Source of the DNA: Nitriliruptoria bacterium
Lineage (GTDB): Bacteria; Actinomycetota; Nitriliruptoria; Euzebyales; Egibacteraceae
Reading direction: 5' to 3'
Length of the DNA stretch: 46,363 bases
NCBI GenBank assembly: GCA_003553565.1
Contig: PWER01000005.1
Span: forward strand, 1 to 46,363
Part shown: positions 10,069 through 19,025 of the stretch, in pieces
Layout: every line of letters begins with the position of its first letter
How positions within the stretch are numbered: the stretch's first letter is position 1
Program-made: the position numbers and the translations under genes
The notes under the pieces: model-generated
Told to the model about the DNA's origin: nothing
Databases searched by the model: none
Seen by the model: the letters and a program-made list of their open reading frames with translations, nothing else

Positions 10069-10122
10069 CCCCTCGTCCATGCGATGGCGCCGGGACATCT
10101 GCGCGACCTGCCAGCGGCGGGG

Positions 10123-10128
10123 TAGCAT
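10123..10128 (+). promoter_or_regulatory. Candidate -10 box for the mre operon (TAGCAT)
   Basis: TAGCAT in GGGGTAGCATCC lies 88 nt before the mreB ATG and follows a hairpin, so a new transcript beginning near 10135 is likely. No -35 match is clear. This would be the main promoter for mreB, mreC and mreD. Confidence 0.4.
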
Positions 10129-10216
10129 CCAGGGTGGCTGGCGAGCCCGTCAGCGGCGTCGTGCCGGGAACCCCCTGCGCGTCGCGCTCCACTCCGCACC
10201 AGGCAGGGGCACGAGG

Positions 10217-11245
10217 ATGCAGCTCTTCGGTCGCGACATCGCCGTCGACCTCGGGACCGCGAACACGCTCGTGTACTCCCGCGGGCGGGGGATCATGCTC
10301 AACGAGCCCTCGGTGGTGGCCATCAACACCAAGAACGGCGCCATCCTCGCCGTGGGCGCCGAGGCCAAGCGCATGATCGGGCGCACGCCCGGTCACATCG
10401 TGGCGATCCGCCCGCTCAAGGACGGGGTGATCGCCGACTTCGACGTGACCGAGAAGATGCTGCGGTACTTCATCATGAAGGTCACGCGTCGGCGCTACTT
10501 CACCTTCCTCAGCAAGCCGCGCGTGGTCGTCTGCGTGCCCAGCGGCATCACCGGGGTGGAGCAGCGCGCGGTCGAGGAGGCCTCGATCCAGGCCGGCGCC
10601 CGCTCGGCCTACATCATCGAGGAGCCCATGGCCGCGGCCATCGGCTCTGGCCTGCCGGTCCATGAGCCCGCCGGCAACATGGTCGTCGACATCGGCGGGG
10701 GCACCACCGAGGTCGCGGTCATCTCCCTCGGCGGGATCGTGACCAGCGCCTCCATCCGCATCGGCGGCGACGAGCTTGACGAGGCCATCGTCACCTACGT
10801 CAAGAAGGAGTACTCGCTGATGCTCGGCGACCGCACCGCCGAGGAGATCAAGCTGGCCGTCGGCAGCGCCTACCCGCTGCCCGAGGACAGCCACGCCGAG
10901 ATCCGCGGTCGGGACCTGGTCACCGGGCTGCCCAAGACCATCCTGGTCGGCTCCGAGGAGATCCGCCGGGCCATCGAGGAGCCGGTGAACTCCATCGTCG
11001 ACGCGGTCAAGAACACCCTCGATCGCACCCCGCCGGAGCTCGCCTCCGACATCATGGACAAGGGGATCGTCATCACCGGCGGCGGGGCGCTGCTGCACGG
11101 GCTCGACGAGCGCCTCAAGCACGAGACCGGCATGCCCATCCACGTCTCCGACGCACCGCTGGACTCGGTGGTGATGGGATCCGGCAAGTGCCTGGAGGAG
11201 TTCGAGACCCTCAAGCGCGTGCTGATCTCCTCCTCGCGCACCTGA
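10217..11245 (+). CDS. mreB: Rod shape-determining protein MreB (actin homologue)
   Basis: Membrane-associated actin-like ATPase that guides the elongation machinery for lateral cell-wall synthesis. The 342-aa product shows phosphate-1 DLGTANT (11-17), phosphate-2 DIGGGTTEV (158-166) and the adenosine segment [15 protein letters not shown]. The N terminus [11 protein letters not shown] is the family start, with GCACGAGG just upstream. It heads the mreBCD-mrdA-rodA block, which indicates a rod-shaped cell growing by dispersed elongation rather than only polar DivIVA-type growth. Confidence 0.97.
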   Translation: MQLFGRDIAVDLGTANTLVYSRGRGIMLNEPSVVAINTKNGAILAVGAEAKRMIGRTPGHIVAIRPLKDGVIADFDVTEKMLRYFIMKVTRRRYFTFLSKPRVVVCVPSGITGVEQRAVEEASIQAGARSAYIIEEPMAAAIGSGLPVHEPAGNMVVDIGGGTTEVAVISLGGIVTSASIRIGGDELDEAIVTYVKKEYSLMLGDRTAEEIKLAVGSAYPLPEDSHAEIRGRDLVTGLPKTILVGSEEIRRAIEEPVNSIVDAVKNTLDRTPPELASDIMDKGIVITGGGALLHGLDERLKHETGMPIHVSDAPLDSVVMGSGKCLEEFETLKRVLISSSRT

Positions 11246-11300
11246 CACGCGCCGGCGCCGGCCTCGCCGGTCAGCACCGCACGCCACCACCCGGGATCCC

Positions 11301-12329
11301 ATGGCAGATCGACGCCGCCCGACCCTGCTGCTCGCCGTGCTCGCGTTCCTGTCCCTCGTGCTCATGACGTTGGACTTCCGCGAGGACGGGGAGGGGCCGC
11401 TGGCCGCGGTGCAGGACACCGCCGTGTCGCTGTTCGCCCCCGTCCAGGAGCTCGCCGGGTCGGCGGTCCGCCCGCTGGAGCGGGCCGTCGAGACCGTCGG
11501 TGAGCTCGGCGAGCTCCGGGAGCGCAACGAGGCGCTCGAGGCCGAGGTGGAGGAGCTGCGCCGACGCAGCGTGCCGCTCGCCGACCTCGAGCGCGAGAAC
11601 GAGCGCCTGCGCGAGCTGCTGGACATGCGCGAGCGCTACGACTTCGAGACCGTCGCCGCGCGCGTCATCGCGCGCCCGCCCGGGGCCTCGCGCTGGAGCG
11701 TCCTGATCGACGCGGGCACCGACCACGGGATCGCGCCGGGCATGGTGGTCATCGATGGGCACGGGGTAGCGGGCACCGTCACGCGGGCCACCGACGGCCA
11801 CGCCCGGGTGCAGCTCGCCCACGCGCCCGAGGCCCGCTACGCGGTGCGCGTGGGCGAGGAGGGCTACGACGCCCTGCTGTCCGGTGGTGGCCACCGGCCG
11901 ATGGAGCTGCAGATCATCGAGGACGCCGAGGCCCAGCTCGACGCGGGCGACGAGATCCTCACCCGCGCGTTCCAGGGCACCAGCATCCCCGACGGTCTGC
12001 CCGTCGGCCGCCTGGCCGAGGGCGGCGCCACCGACCGCACGCCGCTGCTGACGGTGGAGCCGGCGGTGGACTTCGGCGCGCTGGATCTCGTCCAGGTCGT
12101 GGTCGACGTGCCCGAGGCGCCGCCGCCCGAGGTGCTCGACGAGGAGGACGAGGGCGACGCCGAGGGCGCCGAGGACAGCGATGACGGGCACGAGGACGAC
12201 GACGCCGACGAGGTGGCCGACCGCGCCGCAGCCCCGATCGAGCGCCTGGCGGTGACGCGGGCCCAGGACCCCCTGGCATCCGTGACCTCGCAGGCACCGG
12301 CGCCGCTCAGCCCGCGGGCGACGCGGTGA
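11301..12329 (+). CDS. mreC: Rod shape-determining protein MreC
   Basis: Bitopic membrane protein that activates PBP2/RodA. The 342-aa product has one N-terminal membrane segment (about 9-25), a coiled coil rich in Glu/Arg/Leu (about 65-110) and the beta-domain ending near VEPAVDFGALDLVQVVV. After residue 275 there is an unusual extracytoplasmic tail of Glu/Asp repeats (EEDEGDAEGAEDSDDGHEDDD) and about 30 Ala/Pro-rich residues that is not part of the conserved MreC fold. The ATG follows mreB by 55 nt. The stop overlaps the mreD GTG start (GTGA). Confidence 0.94.
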   Translation: MADRRRPTLLLAVLAFLSLVLMTLDFREDGEGPLAAVQDTAVSLFAPVQELAGSAVRPLERAVETVGELGELRERNEALEAEVEELRRRSVPLADLERENERLRELLDMRERYDFETVAARVIARPPGASRWSVLIDAGTDHGIAPGMVVIDGHGVAGTVTRATDGHARVQLAHAPEARYAVRVGEEGYDALLSGGGHRPMELQIIEDAEAQLDAGDEILTRAFQGTSIPDGLPVGRLAEGGATDRTPLLTVEPAVDFGALDLVQVVVDVPEAPPPEVLDEEDEGDAEGAEDSDDGHEDDDADEVADRAAAPIERLAVTRAQDPLASVTSQAPAPLSPRATR

Positions 12330-12847
12330 TCCTGCGCGGGTTGCTGATGGCGGTCGTGGCCGCCGTCGCGCTGCTCGTCGACACGGTCGTCCTCGCCAAC
12401 CTGACGCTGGCGGGCGTCGCGCCCTCGCTTGCGGTCATGACCGTGGTGGGGTTCGCCCACGCCGAGGGCCCCGCGGTCGGGGTGGGCTACGGCTTCGCGG
12501 TGGGCCTTGTCACCGACCTGCTTGGCGACGGCCTGCTCGGCAGCGGCGCCCTGGTGCTGCTGCTGGTGGGCTACCTGACCGGGATGGCGCGTCGCGTGTG
12601 GACCGGTGGCACCCTCGCCGGGCAGATCGTCGCCGGCGCCATGGGTGCGCTGCTCGCTGCCGTGGGGCATGGCGTGCTGGACCTGCTGTTCGGCGTCGAG
12701 GGGACGCTCGGCGGCCTGGTCCCGCAGGTGCTTGCTGCCGGGCTGTTCGGCCTGCTCCTCGCGCCCCTGGTGCTGCCCGCGCTGGCCTGGCTGCTCGCGC
12801 GCCTGCAGCCAGACCAGCTGGTCGACCGGACGTGGCCGTCCTGGTGA
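12326..12847 (+). CDS. mreD: Rod shape-determining protein MreD
   Basis: Small integral membrane protein of the elongasome. The 173-aa product is almost entirely hydrophobic, with about five predicted membrane segments, and contains the family-like GYGFAVGLVTDLL stretch after a first Leu/Val-rich helix. MreD sequences are weakly conserved, so the call rests on size, topology and position between mreC and mrdA. The GTG start overlaps the mreC stop by 4 nt, which implies translational coupling. Confidence 0.9.
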   Translation: MILRGLLMAVVAAVALLVDTVVLANLTLAGVAPSLAVMTVVGFAHAEGPAVGVGYGFAVGLVTDLLGDGLLGSGALVLLLVGYLTGMARRVWTGGTLAGQIVAGAMGALLAAVGHGVLDLLFGVEGTLGGLVPQVLAAGLFGLLLAPLVLPALAWLLARLQPDQLVDRTWPSW

Positions 12848-12861
12848 GCGGCCGTCGCTGG

Positions 12862-12867
12862 TAGGCT
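12862..12867 (+). promoter_or_regulatory. Leaderless-type promoter -10 of mrdA (TAGGCT)
   Basis: TAGGCT ends 7 nt before the GTG start of the PBP2 gene and there is no ribosome site between them. This suggests an additional leaderless transcript for mrdA-rodA inside the mre operon. Confidence 0.5.
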
Positions 12868-12874
12868 CGGCATC

Positions 12875-14902
12875 GTGCTGACCGGCGCCCGCAACGCGGC
12901 CGACCGCGGCGAGAGCCTGCGGCTTCGACTGACCTTCCTGCTCCTTCTGGTGGTCGGTCTCTTCGTGCTGATCCTGGCCAGGTTGTGGTTCCTGCAGATC
13001 ATGGCTGGCGAGCAGTTCGTGGCCCAGGCCACCGGCAACGCGGTGCGCACCGTGGACCTCGAGGCTCCGCGCGGCATGATCCTCGACCGTGAGGGCGAGA
13101 CGCTGGTCCGCAACCGCTGGTCGCCGATGGTGGCGGTGCTGCCCGATGACATCGGCGGCGAGGACGAGCGTGAGCGGATCTACGGCGAGCTCGCCGACGT
13201 GCTCGACATGGAGCCCGAGGTGGTCGCCCAGCGCGCCGAGTCGCTGCGCTGGGGGCCGTTCCAGCCGCGTCCTGTGGCCACCGACGTCGACCGCGACGTC
13301 ATCAGCTACATCCATGAGCGCTCGGGCACCGACTGGCCGGGCGTGCACACCCAGACGCGCCCGGTGCGCGAGTACCCCCGCGGCGAGACCGCCGCGCACC
13401 TGCCCGGCTCGGTCAACGAGATCTCGGCCGAGCAGCTCGAGATGGACCGCTACGACGGCTATGCGCCCGGGCAGATGATCGGCGCGCGAGGCCTCGAGCG
13501 GGCCTACGAGGACCTGCTACGTGGCACGCGCGGTCAACGCCGTCTGGAGGTCGACCCCGCCGGCAACGTGGTGCGCGAGCTCGGCCAGACCGACCCGGCT
13601 CCCGGCGCGGACCTCCAGCTCACCCTGGACCTCGACGACCAGCAGATCGCCGAGGACGCGCTCGACGAGGGCCTCGACCTGGCACGCGAGGCGGGGCTGC
13701 CGGCCACCAGCGGTGCGGTGGTGGTGCTCGACCCCAACGACGGCGCGGTGCGCGCCCTCGCCTCCGCCCCCCGCTTCGACGCCGGCCTGTTCTCCGGCGG
13801 CATCAGCCAGGACGATCTGGAGGCGATCGAGGACCCTGACAACGAGGCGCCGCGGCGCAACCGCGCACTGGAGGAGGTGTACGCGCCCGGCTCGGTGTTC
13901 AAGCCCGTCACGAGCCTCGCGGCGCTGCGCGAGGGCTTGATCACCCCGCAGACCACCATCGACTGCCCGCCCGAGTGGGAGCTCGGCGACCGGACGTTCC
14001 CCAACTGGACCTCCGAGCCCCAGGGGCAGCTGGACCTCGAGCAGGCGCTGGCGCGCTCCTGCAACACCTTCTACTACGAGCTCGGCTACACGTTCTGGCG
14101 CAGCGAGAGCAACGAGCTGTCGGCCCAGGACGGGGGCGTGCTGGACATCCTGCGACGCGGCGACGGCCCCGACGAGGCGCTGGTCGAGACGGGCAAGGAC
14201 CTGGGGCTGACCCAGCGCACGGGTCTGCTGCCCGCCGAGGCCGCCGGCTCGGTGCCCGGTCGCGAGTGGAAGCTCGAGTACTGGGAGGCCACCCGTGAGC
14301 GCACCTGCGCCCAGGCGCAGGAGGCCCAGGAGGTCGGCTCGCCCAACGCCGACCTGCTCCGCGAGCTGTGCGAGGAGGGGTGGCGCTGGCGCGGCGGCGA
14401 TGCGGTGAACGCGTCGATCGGCCAGGGCGACGTCTCCGTGACCCCGCTGCAGATGGCCAACCTCTACGCTGCTATCGCCAACCGCGGCACGGTGTGGGAG
14501 CCCTACCTGGTGGCCTCGGCGGAGATGCCCGACGGCACGGTCCAGGAGGCCGAGCCCGAGGCGCTCCACGAGCTCGACGATCCCGAAGCGCACTTCGAGG
14601 CCATCCACGATGGTCTCGTCGCGGTCAACGAGGGGTCCCGCGGCACCGCCAGGGCGGTCTTCGAGGACTTCGAGATCTCGGTGGCCGGCAAGACGGGCAC
14701 CGCCCAGGCCGGTGGCGACCGCGAGAACACCTCGTGGTACGTGGGCTACGCTCCCGCTGAGGATCCCGAGCATGTGGTCGCGGTCGTCATCGAAGAGGGC
14801 GGTGGGGGCAGCGAGACGGCGGCGCCGTTGACCCGCCGCGTGTTCGAGGGATTGTTCGACCTCGAGCTCCAGGAGCTCGAGCTCGGTCCCGAGACGGAGT
14901 GA
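12875..14902 (+). CDS. mrdA: Penicillin-binding protein 2 (elongasome transpeptidase)
   Basis: Class B PBP that cross-links new peptidoglycan during cell elongation together with RodA. The 675-aa product has a short cytoplasmic N terminus, one membrane anchor (about 19-40), a dimerisation/pedestal domain beginning NAVRTVDLEAPRGMILDR, and the transpeptidase domain with SxxK at Ser340-Lys343 (GSVFKP), SxN at 395-397 (SCN) and KTG at 606-608 (AGKTGTAQ). All three catalytic motifs are intact. The start is a GTG immediately downstream of a TAGGCT box with no Shine-Dalgarno. rodA follows after 45 nt. Confidence 0.95.
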   Translation: MLTGARNAADRGESLRLRLTFLLLLVVGLFVLILARLWFLQIMAGEQFVAQATGNAVRTVDLEAPRGMILDREGETLVRNRWSPMVAVLPDDIGGEDERERIYGELADVLDMEPEVVAQRAESLRWGPFQPRPVATDVDRDVISYIHERSGTDWPGVHTQTRPVREYPRGETAAHLPGSVNEISAEQLEMDRYDGYAPGQMIGARGLERAYEDLLRGTRGQRRLEVDPAGNVVRELGQTDPAPGADLQLTLDLDDQQIAEDALDEGLDLAREAGLPATSGAVVVLDPNDGAVRALASAPRFDAGLFSGGISQDDLEAIEDPDNEAPRRNRALEEVYAPGSVFKPVTSLAALREGLITPQTTIDCPPEWELGDRTFPNWTSEPQGQLDLEQALARSCNTFYYELGYTFWRSESNELSAQDGGVLDILRRGDGPDEALVETGKDLGLTQRTGLLPAEAAGSVPGREWKLEYWEATRERTCAQAQEAQEVGSPNADLLRELCEEGWRWRGGDAVNASIGQGDVSVTPLQMANLYAAIANRGTVWEPYLVASAEMPDGTVQEAEPEALHELDDPEAHFEAIHDGLVAVNEGSRGTARAVFEDFEISVAGKTGTAQAGGDRENTSWYVGYAPAEDPEHVVAVVIEEGGGGSETAAPLTRRVFEGLFDLELQELELGPETE

Positions 14903-14947
14903 GCGCGCTGGTGCGCATGCGCCCCCACCACCACGGCAGGTGACGTG

Positions 14948-16123
14948 ATGTCCACCGACTACGCCGGCGACCGCTCGCAGCGCATGGCCCGCGAAGAGGT
15001 CCAGCGCCAGTGGTCCGGTGTGTTCTCGCCGCTGCGACGCATGGACCTCACGCTGCTGGTCGCCGTCGCCGGGCTCGTGGCCCTCGGGCTGCTGCTCATC
15101 TACTCCGCCACCCAGGGGCGCATGGCCTCGGCCGAGCTGGACCCCCTGCAGTACGTCAACCGCCAGCTGGCCACCGGTGGCCTCGGGCTGATCGCGATGC
15201 TCGCGGTGATGTCGGTGGACTACCGCCTGCTGCGCGCCTGGGCGGTGCCGATCTACGTGGCCACGCTCGCCTCGCTGGTGGCGGTGCTGCTGGTCGGCGT
15301 GACCGAGCTCGGGGCGACCCGATGGCTGGACATCGCCGGCTTCCGCTTCCAGCCCTCGGAGCTGGCCAAGCCGGCGCTGGTGCTGATGCTGGCCGCACTG
15401 TTCCACGAGCGACGCGAGGACGGGCTCGGGCTGCGGGCGCTGGTCGAGGCGCTGGTGATCGCCGCCATCCCTGCCGCGCTGATCATCGTGCAGCCCGACC
15501 TCGGCACCGCGATCGTGTTCGTGGCCATCACCTTCGGCGTGCTGCTCATGGCCCGAGTCAAGGTCCGCTACCTCATCGCCCTGGTCGTCATCGGGGTTAC
15601 CTCACTGGTGGGCGCCTATCAGCTGGGGATCCTTCGGGACTACCAGCTGGCGCGGCTGGCCCAGTTCGTGCAGGCCGGGCAGGGAGGCGACGCCGACACC
15701 TACAACGTCGACCAGGCGCTGGCGGCGGTCGGGGCCGGCCAGGTCTCCGGCCAGGGGCTGCTCCAGGGGACCCAGACCCAGCTGGGGTTCGTGCCCGAGA
15801 ACCACACGGACTTCATCTTCACCGTGCTCGGCGAGGAGCTCGGCTTCCTCGGCGCGGTGCTGCTGCTCGGGCTGTACGCGGTGCTGCTGTGGCGCGCGTT
15901 CGTGATCGCCGCTGGTGCGCGCGACACGCTGGGCACCCTCATCGCCGCCGGTGTCGCGATCGCCTTCGCGGTGCAGATGTTCATCAACGTGGGGATGAGC
16001 GTGGGCATCATGCCGGTCACCGGTCTGCCCCTGCCGCTGGTGTCCTATGGGGGGACCAACCTGATCGGCTCGCTGCTCATGATCGGGTTGCTGGAGAGCG
16101 TGGCCATGCGGCGCCACGGCTGA
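14948..16123 (+). CDS. rodA: RodA, SEDS-family peptidoglycan glycosyltransferase
   Basis: Polytopic membrane enzyme that polymerises lipid II into glycan strands as partner of PBP2. The 391-aa product has about ten membrane segments and SEDS signatures: RWLDIAGFRFQPSELAKPAL, QPDLGTA, ENHTDFIFTVLGEELGF and GLPLPLVSYGGTN. The ATG at 14948 is chosen because AGG stands 7 nt upstream; the adjoining in-frame GTG at 14945 would be too close. Position after mrdA supports RodA rather than FtsW. Confidence 0.95.
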   Translation: MSTDYAGDRSQRMAREEVQRQWSGVFSPLRRMDLTLLVAVAGLVALGLLLIYSATQGRMASAELDPLQYVNRQLATGGLGLIAMLAVMSVDYRLLRAWAVPIYVATLASLVAVLLVGVTELGATRWLDIAGFRFQPSELAKPALVLMLAALFHERREDGLGLRALVEALVIAAIPAALIIVQPDLGTAIVFVAITFGVLLMARVKVRYLIALVVIGVTSLVGAYQLGILRDYQLARLAQFVQAGQGGDADTYNVDQALAAVGAGQVSGQGLLQGTQTQLGFVPENHTDFIFTVLGEELGFLGAVLLLGLYAVLLWRAFVIAAGARDTLGTLIAAGVAIAFAVQMFINVGMSVGIMPVTGLPLPLVSYGGTNLIGSLLMIGLLESVAMRRHG

Positions 16124-16159
16124 CGGGCCGCGGCAGGGCTCGGTCGACGCGCTGGCCCT

Positions 16160-16888
16160 TCAGTCGACCGCGACGTCCACGACCAGCCGCAGCGGCTCCT
16201 CCAGCACCTCCACCGTGAACGCGCGCTCGCGGTCGAGGCCGATGGCCCACTGCAGGTTCGCCTCGAAGTCGCCGAGCCGCACCACCTCGGTCACCGCCGA
16301 GAGATCGGCGCCCGCCACGCGCTCGGGCCCGTCGTAGGGCGTCGCCCCGGCGAACACCTCCGCGCCGAGATCGGTCGCCGACTGCGCGCGGACCAGCAGG
16401 ACCGCATCGCCCTCCACCGCCACCGCATCGCCGGTGCCGGGCTCGGTGACGTCCGCGCTGGTGACGTAGCGCACCTCGAACAGCGGCTGGTCGCCCTGGG
16501 CGAACTCCCACACGACGCGCTCGTAGCCCTCATGGGCGCCCACGCGCACCTCCGTGAGCACCGCAGGGTCCTGCTGGTCGGCGGCGTCGAGCTCGACGGG
16601 CTCGGTGCCCTCGATCCGAGCCCCGGCGACGCCGTCCTCGGCGTCCTCGCCCTCGTCGGAGTCCTCGTCGTCGGCGTCCTCCTCGTCGGCGTCCTCGTCG
16701 GCGTCCTCGTCGTCGTCCTCGGCGTCGTCGTCCTCGGCGTCGAGCGCGTCGTCGACCTCGACCTCCTCCTCGTCGAGGTCGTTGGGGGTCACCTCGTCGG
16801 CCTGGTCCTCATCATCGGTGCAGGCGGGCAGCAGCATCAGCAGCGACGCGGCAACCAGCGTGGCCAGCACGGCTCGGGCGGGGCGCAT
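16160..16888 (-). CDS. Acidic lipoprotein with AMIN-like domain
   Basis: The 242-aa product begins with a lipoprotein signal peptide ending in the lipobox LPAC (Cys23). Residues 24-85 are an extreme Asp/Glu run (about two thirds acidic), and the C-terminal part of roughly 125 aa (VRVGAHEGYERVVWEF to VVDVAVD) resembles the AMIN-like beta domain found in actinobacterial secreted proteins. AMIN domains commonly bind peptidoglycan or direct localisation, so a wall-associated role is plausible but not shown. AGGAG lies before the ATG. It is convergent with rodA and divergent from the radical SAM gene. The acidic run is coded by GTC-CTC-type trinucleotide repeats on the plus strand and may vary in length. 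Confidence 0.85.
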   Translation of the reverse strand: MRPARAVLATLVAASLLMLLPACTDDEDQADEVTPNDLDEEEVEVDDALDAEDDDAEDDDEDADEDADEEDADDEDSDEGEDAEDGVAGARIEGTEPVELDAADQQDPAVLTEVRVGAHEGYERVVWEFAQGDQPLFEVRYVTSADVTEPGTGDAVAVEGDAVLLVRAQSATDLGAEVFAGATPYDGPERVAGADLSAVTEVVRLGDFEANLQWAIGLDRERAFTVEVLEEPLRLVVDVAVD

Positions 16889-16979
16889 GGGGATCTCCTC
16901 ACAGCGGTTGGGTCGACGCGACGCCGGGTCGTCGGTGGCGCGGGCGCGGCCGGGCCGCGTTGGCGTTGCGGTCAGACGA

Positions 16980-16985
16980 TACACT
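16980..16985 (+). promoter_or_regulatory. Candidate -10 (TACACT) in the divergent region
   Basis: TACACT points toward the radical SAM gene at 17081. On the opposite strand the overlapping TATCGT could serve the AMIN-like lipoprotein. The 192-nt gap between the two genes would then hold overlapping divergent promoters. No clear -35 boxes were found. Confidence 0.35.
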
Positions 16986-17080
16986 CACGCCTCGACGCAG
17001 GATGCTCGTGGCTGGCGCCACCGCCCGGGCCGCCACGCGCCGCACCATGCACGCGACGCCGCCAGGGAGCCGTCTCCGCC

Positions 17081-19000
17081 GTGAGCACGACCGAGCGACC
17101 CACGCGCAGCGTCTGGCCGCAGCTGGAGCCCCTGCTGTCCCAGGTGCAACGTCCCGCGCGCTACGTGGGCGGCGAGGACAACGCGGTGGTCACCGACCAC
17201 GCGGACGCCGACAGCGCCTGGCTGCTGCTCTACCCCGACACCTACGAGGTGGGCCAGCCCAACCAGGGCGTGCAGATCCTCTACGAGGTGCTCAACGAGC
17301 GCGAGAGCACCGTGGCCGAGCGCGCGTTCACCCCCTGGCACGACCTGGACGCCCTGCTGCGCGCGCACGGCGTGCCGCTGTTCTCGCTGGAGCAGCACCT
17401 GCCAGCACGCGCCTTCGATGTGCTCGCGTTCAGCGTGGCCACCGAGCTCGGCGCGACGAACCTGCTGTCGTGCCTGGACCTCGCCGGCGTGCCGCTGCGG
17501 GCAGATCAGCGCGATGACGACGATCCCGTGGTGCTCATCGGCGGGCACGTCGCGTTCAACCCCGAGCCGCTGGCCCCCTTCGCCGACGTCGTCGCCCCCG
17601 GTGACGGCGAGGAGTTCGTGCTCGAGGTCGACCGCGTCATCACCCGCTGGCGGCGCGCCCGCGAGGCGGGGCAGCCATGGCCCCGCGCGGAGCTGCTCGC
17701 GGCGCTCGCCCGCGTCGAGGGCGCCTACGTGCCGGGGCTGTACGTCCCGCGCTACGGACCCGAGCCCGCCACCGGCGGGATGGCGCCGCTGCGCGAGACC
17801 GCACCGATCCGCAACGGCCTGCCCACCGCGATCCCCAAGCGCACCGTGTCCGACCTCGACGACTGGCCCTACCCCAAGCACACCCTCGTGCCGCTCACCG
17901 AGACGGTGCACGAGCGCTACTCCGTCGAGATCTTCCGCGGCTGCACACGCGGGTGCCGCTTCTGCCAGGCCGGCATGATCACCCGGCCGGTGCGCGAGCG
18001 CTCCAAGGAGACCATCACCGAGATGGTCGAGCACGGGCTTGCCACCACCGGCTTCGAGGAGGTGGGGCTGCTCAGCCTGTCCAGCTCCGACCACTCCGAG
18101 ATCCAGGAGCTGGCCACCGACCTGGTCAAGCGCTACGAGGGCACCGCGACCAGCCTGTCGCTGCCCTCCACGCGCGTGGACGCGTTCAACGTGGAGCTGG
18201 CCGACGAGCTCGCCCGCGAGGGGCGGCGCACCGGGCTGACCTTCGCCCCCGAGGGCGGCACCGACCGGATGCGCGCCGTCATCAACAAGATGGTGGCCGA
18301 GGAGGACCTCCTGCGCACCGCCGAGACGGCGTTCGCAGGCGGCTGGCGCCAGCTCAAGCTCTACTTCATGATCGGCCTGCCCACCGAGACCGACGAGGAC
18401 GTGCTCGGCGTCGCCGACCTCGGCCGCAAGGTCGTCGAGATCGGGCGGCGGTACGGCAAGAAGAACCGCGTGACCCTGTCGGTCGGCGGCTTCGTGCCCA
18501 AGCCGCACACGCCGTTCCAGTGGGCAGCGCAGGACCCGCCCGAGGAGCTGCGCCGCAAGGTGGGCCTGCTCAAGCAGCGCGTGGCGGGCGAGCGCAACCT
18601 CAAGCTCTCCTACGCCGACCCCGAGCCGGGGGTGGTGGAGGGCCTGCTCGCCCGCGGCGACCGCCGCGTCGCCGAGGTGATCCAGCGTGCCTACGAGCTC
18701 GGGGCGCGCTTCGACGGCTGGAGCGAGTGCTTCTCCCTGGAGCGCTGGCAGCAGGCGATCGACGAGGTGGGGCTGGACCGCGACTGGTACGTGACCCGCG
18801 AGCGCGGCCGCGACGAGGTGCTGCCCTGGGATCACATCGACGCCGGCCTGGATCCCCACTGGCTGTGGGAGGATTGGCAGGACGCGCAGCGCGGCCGCGC
18901 GCTGGAGGACTGCCGATGGATGCCATGCTACGACTGCGGCGTGTGCATCGGCCTCGACCTGGAGCACCAGACCGGCCACCTGCCCGATGGGCGCGCCTGA
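17081..19000 (+). CDS. Radical SAM protein of TIGR03960 type
   Basis: The 639-aa product has an N-terminal half without metal motifs, containing DTYEVGQPNQGVQILYEVLN and an IGGHVAFNPEP segment like a B12-binding fold. A radical SAM core follows with CxxxCxxC at Cys288, Cys292 and Cys295 (GCTRGCRFCQAG). The C terminus has further cysteines (MPCYDCGVC) that could hold another cluster. This architecture corresponds to the TIGR03960 family, widely conserved next to a TIGR03936 protein and RNase E/G or ribosomal genes; its reaction is not established. The GTG start is preceded by GGGAG at a rather long 11-nt distance. The reading frame is open far upstream, but that part is antisense to the lipoprotein gene. 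Confidence 0.88.
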   Translation: MSTTERPTRSVWPQLEPLLSQVQRPARYVGGEDNAVVTDHADADSAWLLLYPDTYEVGQPNQGVQILYEVLNERESTVAERAFTPWHDLDALLRAHGVPLFSLEQHLPARAFDVLAFSVATELGATNLLSCLDLAGVPLRADQRDDDDPVVLIGGHVAFNPEPLAPFADVVAPGDGEEFVLEVDRVITRWRRAREAGQPWPRAELLAALARVEGAYVPGLYVPRYGPEPATGGMAPLRETAPIRNGLPTAIPKRTVSDLDDWPYPKHTLVPLTETVHERYSVEIFRGCTRGCRFCQAGMITRPVRERSKETITEMVEHGLATTGFEEVGLLSLSSSDHSEIQELATDLVKRYEGTATSLSLPSTRVDAFNVELADELAREGRRTGLTFAPEGGTDRMRAVINKMVAEEDLLRTAETAFAGGWRQLKLYFMIGLPTETDEDVLGVADLGRKVVEIGRRYGKKNRVTLSVGGFVPKPHTPFQWAAQDPPEELRRKVGLLKQRVAGERNLKLSYADPEPGVVEGLLARGDRRVAEVIQRAYELGARFDGWSECFSLERWQQAIDEVGLDRDWYVTRERGRDEVLPWDHIDAGLDPHWLWEDWQDAQRGRALEDCRWMPCYDCGVCIGLDLEHQTGHLPDGRA

Positions 19001-19025
19001 CCGTGCGGAGGTGACTGGAGGCCCC

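Noticed and set aside
10134-10376. Leaderless-looking GTG frame just after the TAGCAT box of mreB
   Set aside because: It runs out of frame into mreB and has Ser/Arg/Pro-rich composition; mreB has its own ribosome site and conserved start.
16532-17080. In-frame upstream extension of the radical SAM gene
   Set aside because: It is antisense to the AMIN-like lipoprotein and translates into Val/Leu/Gly repeats that are the mirror of the Asp/Glu linker.
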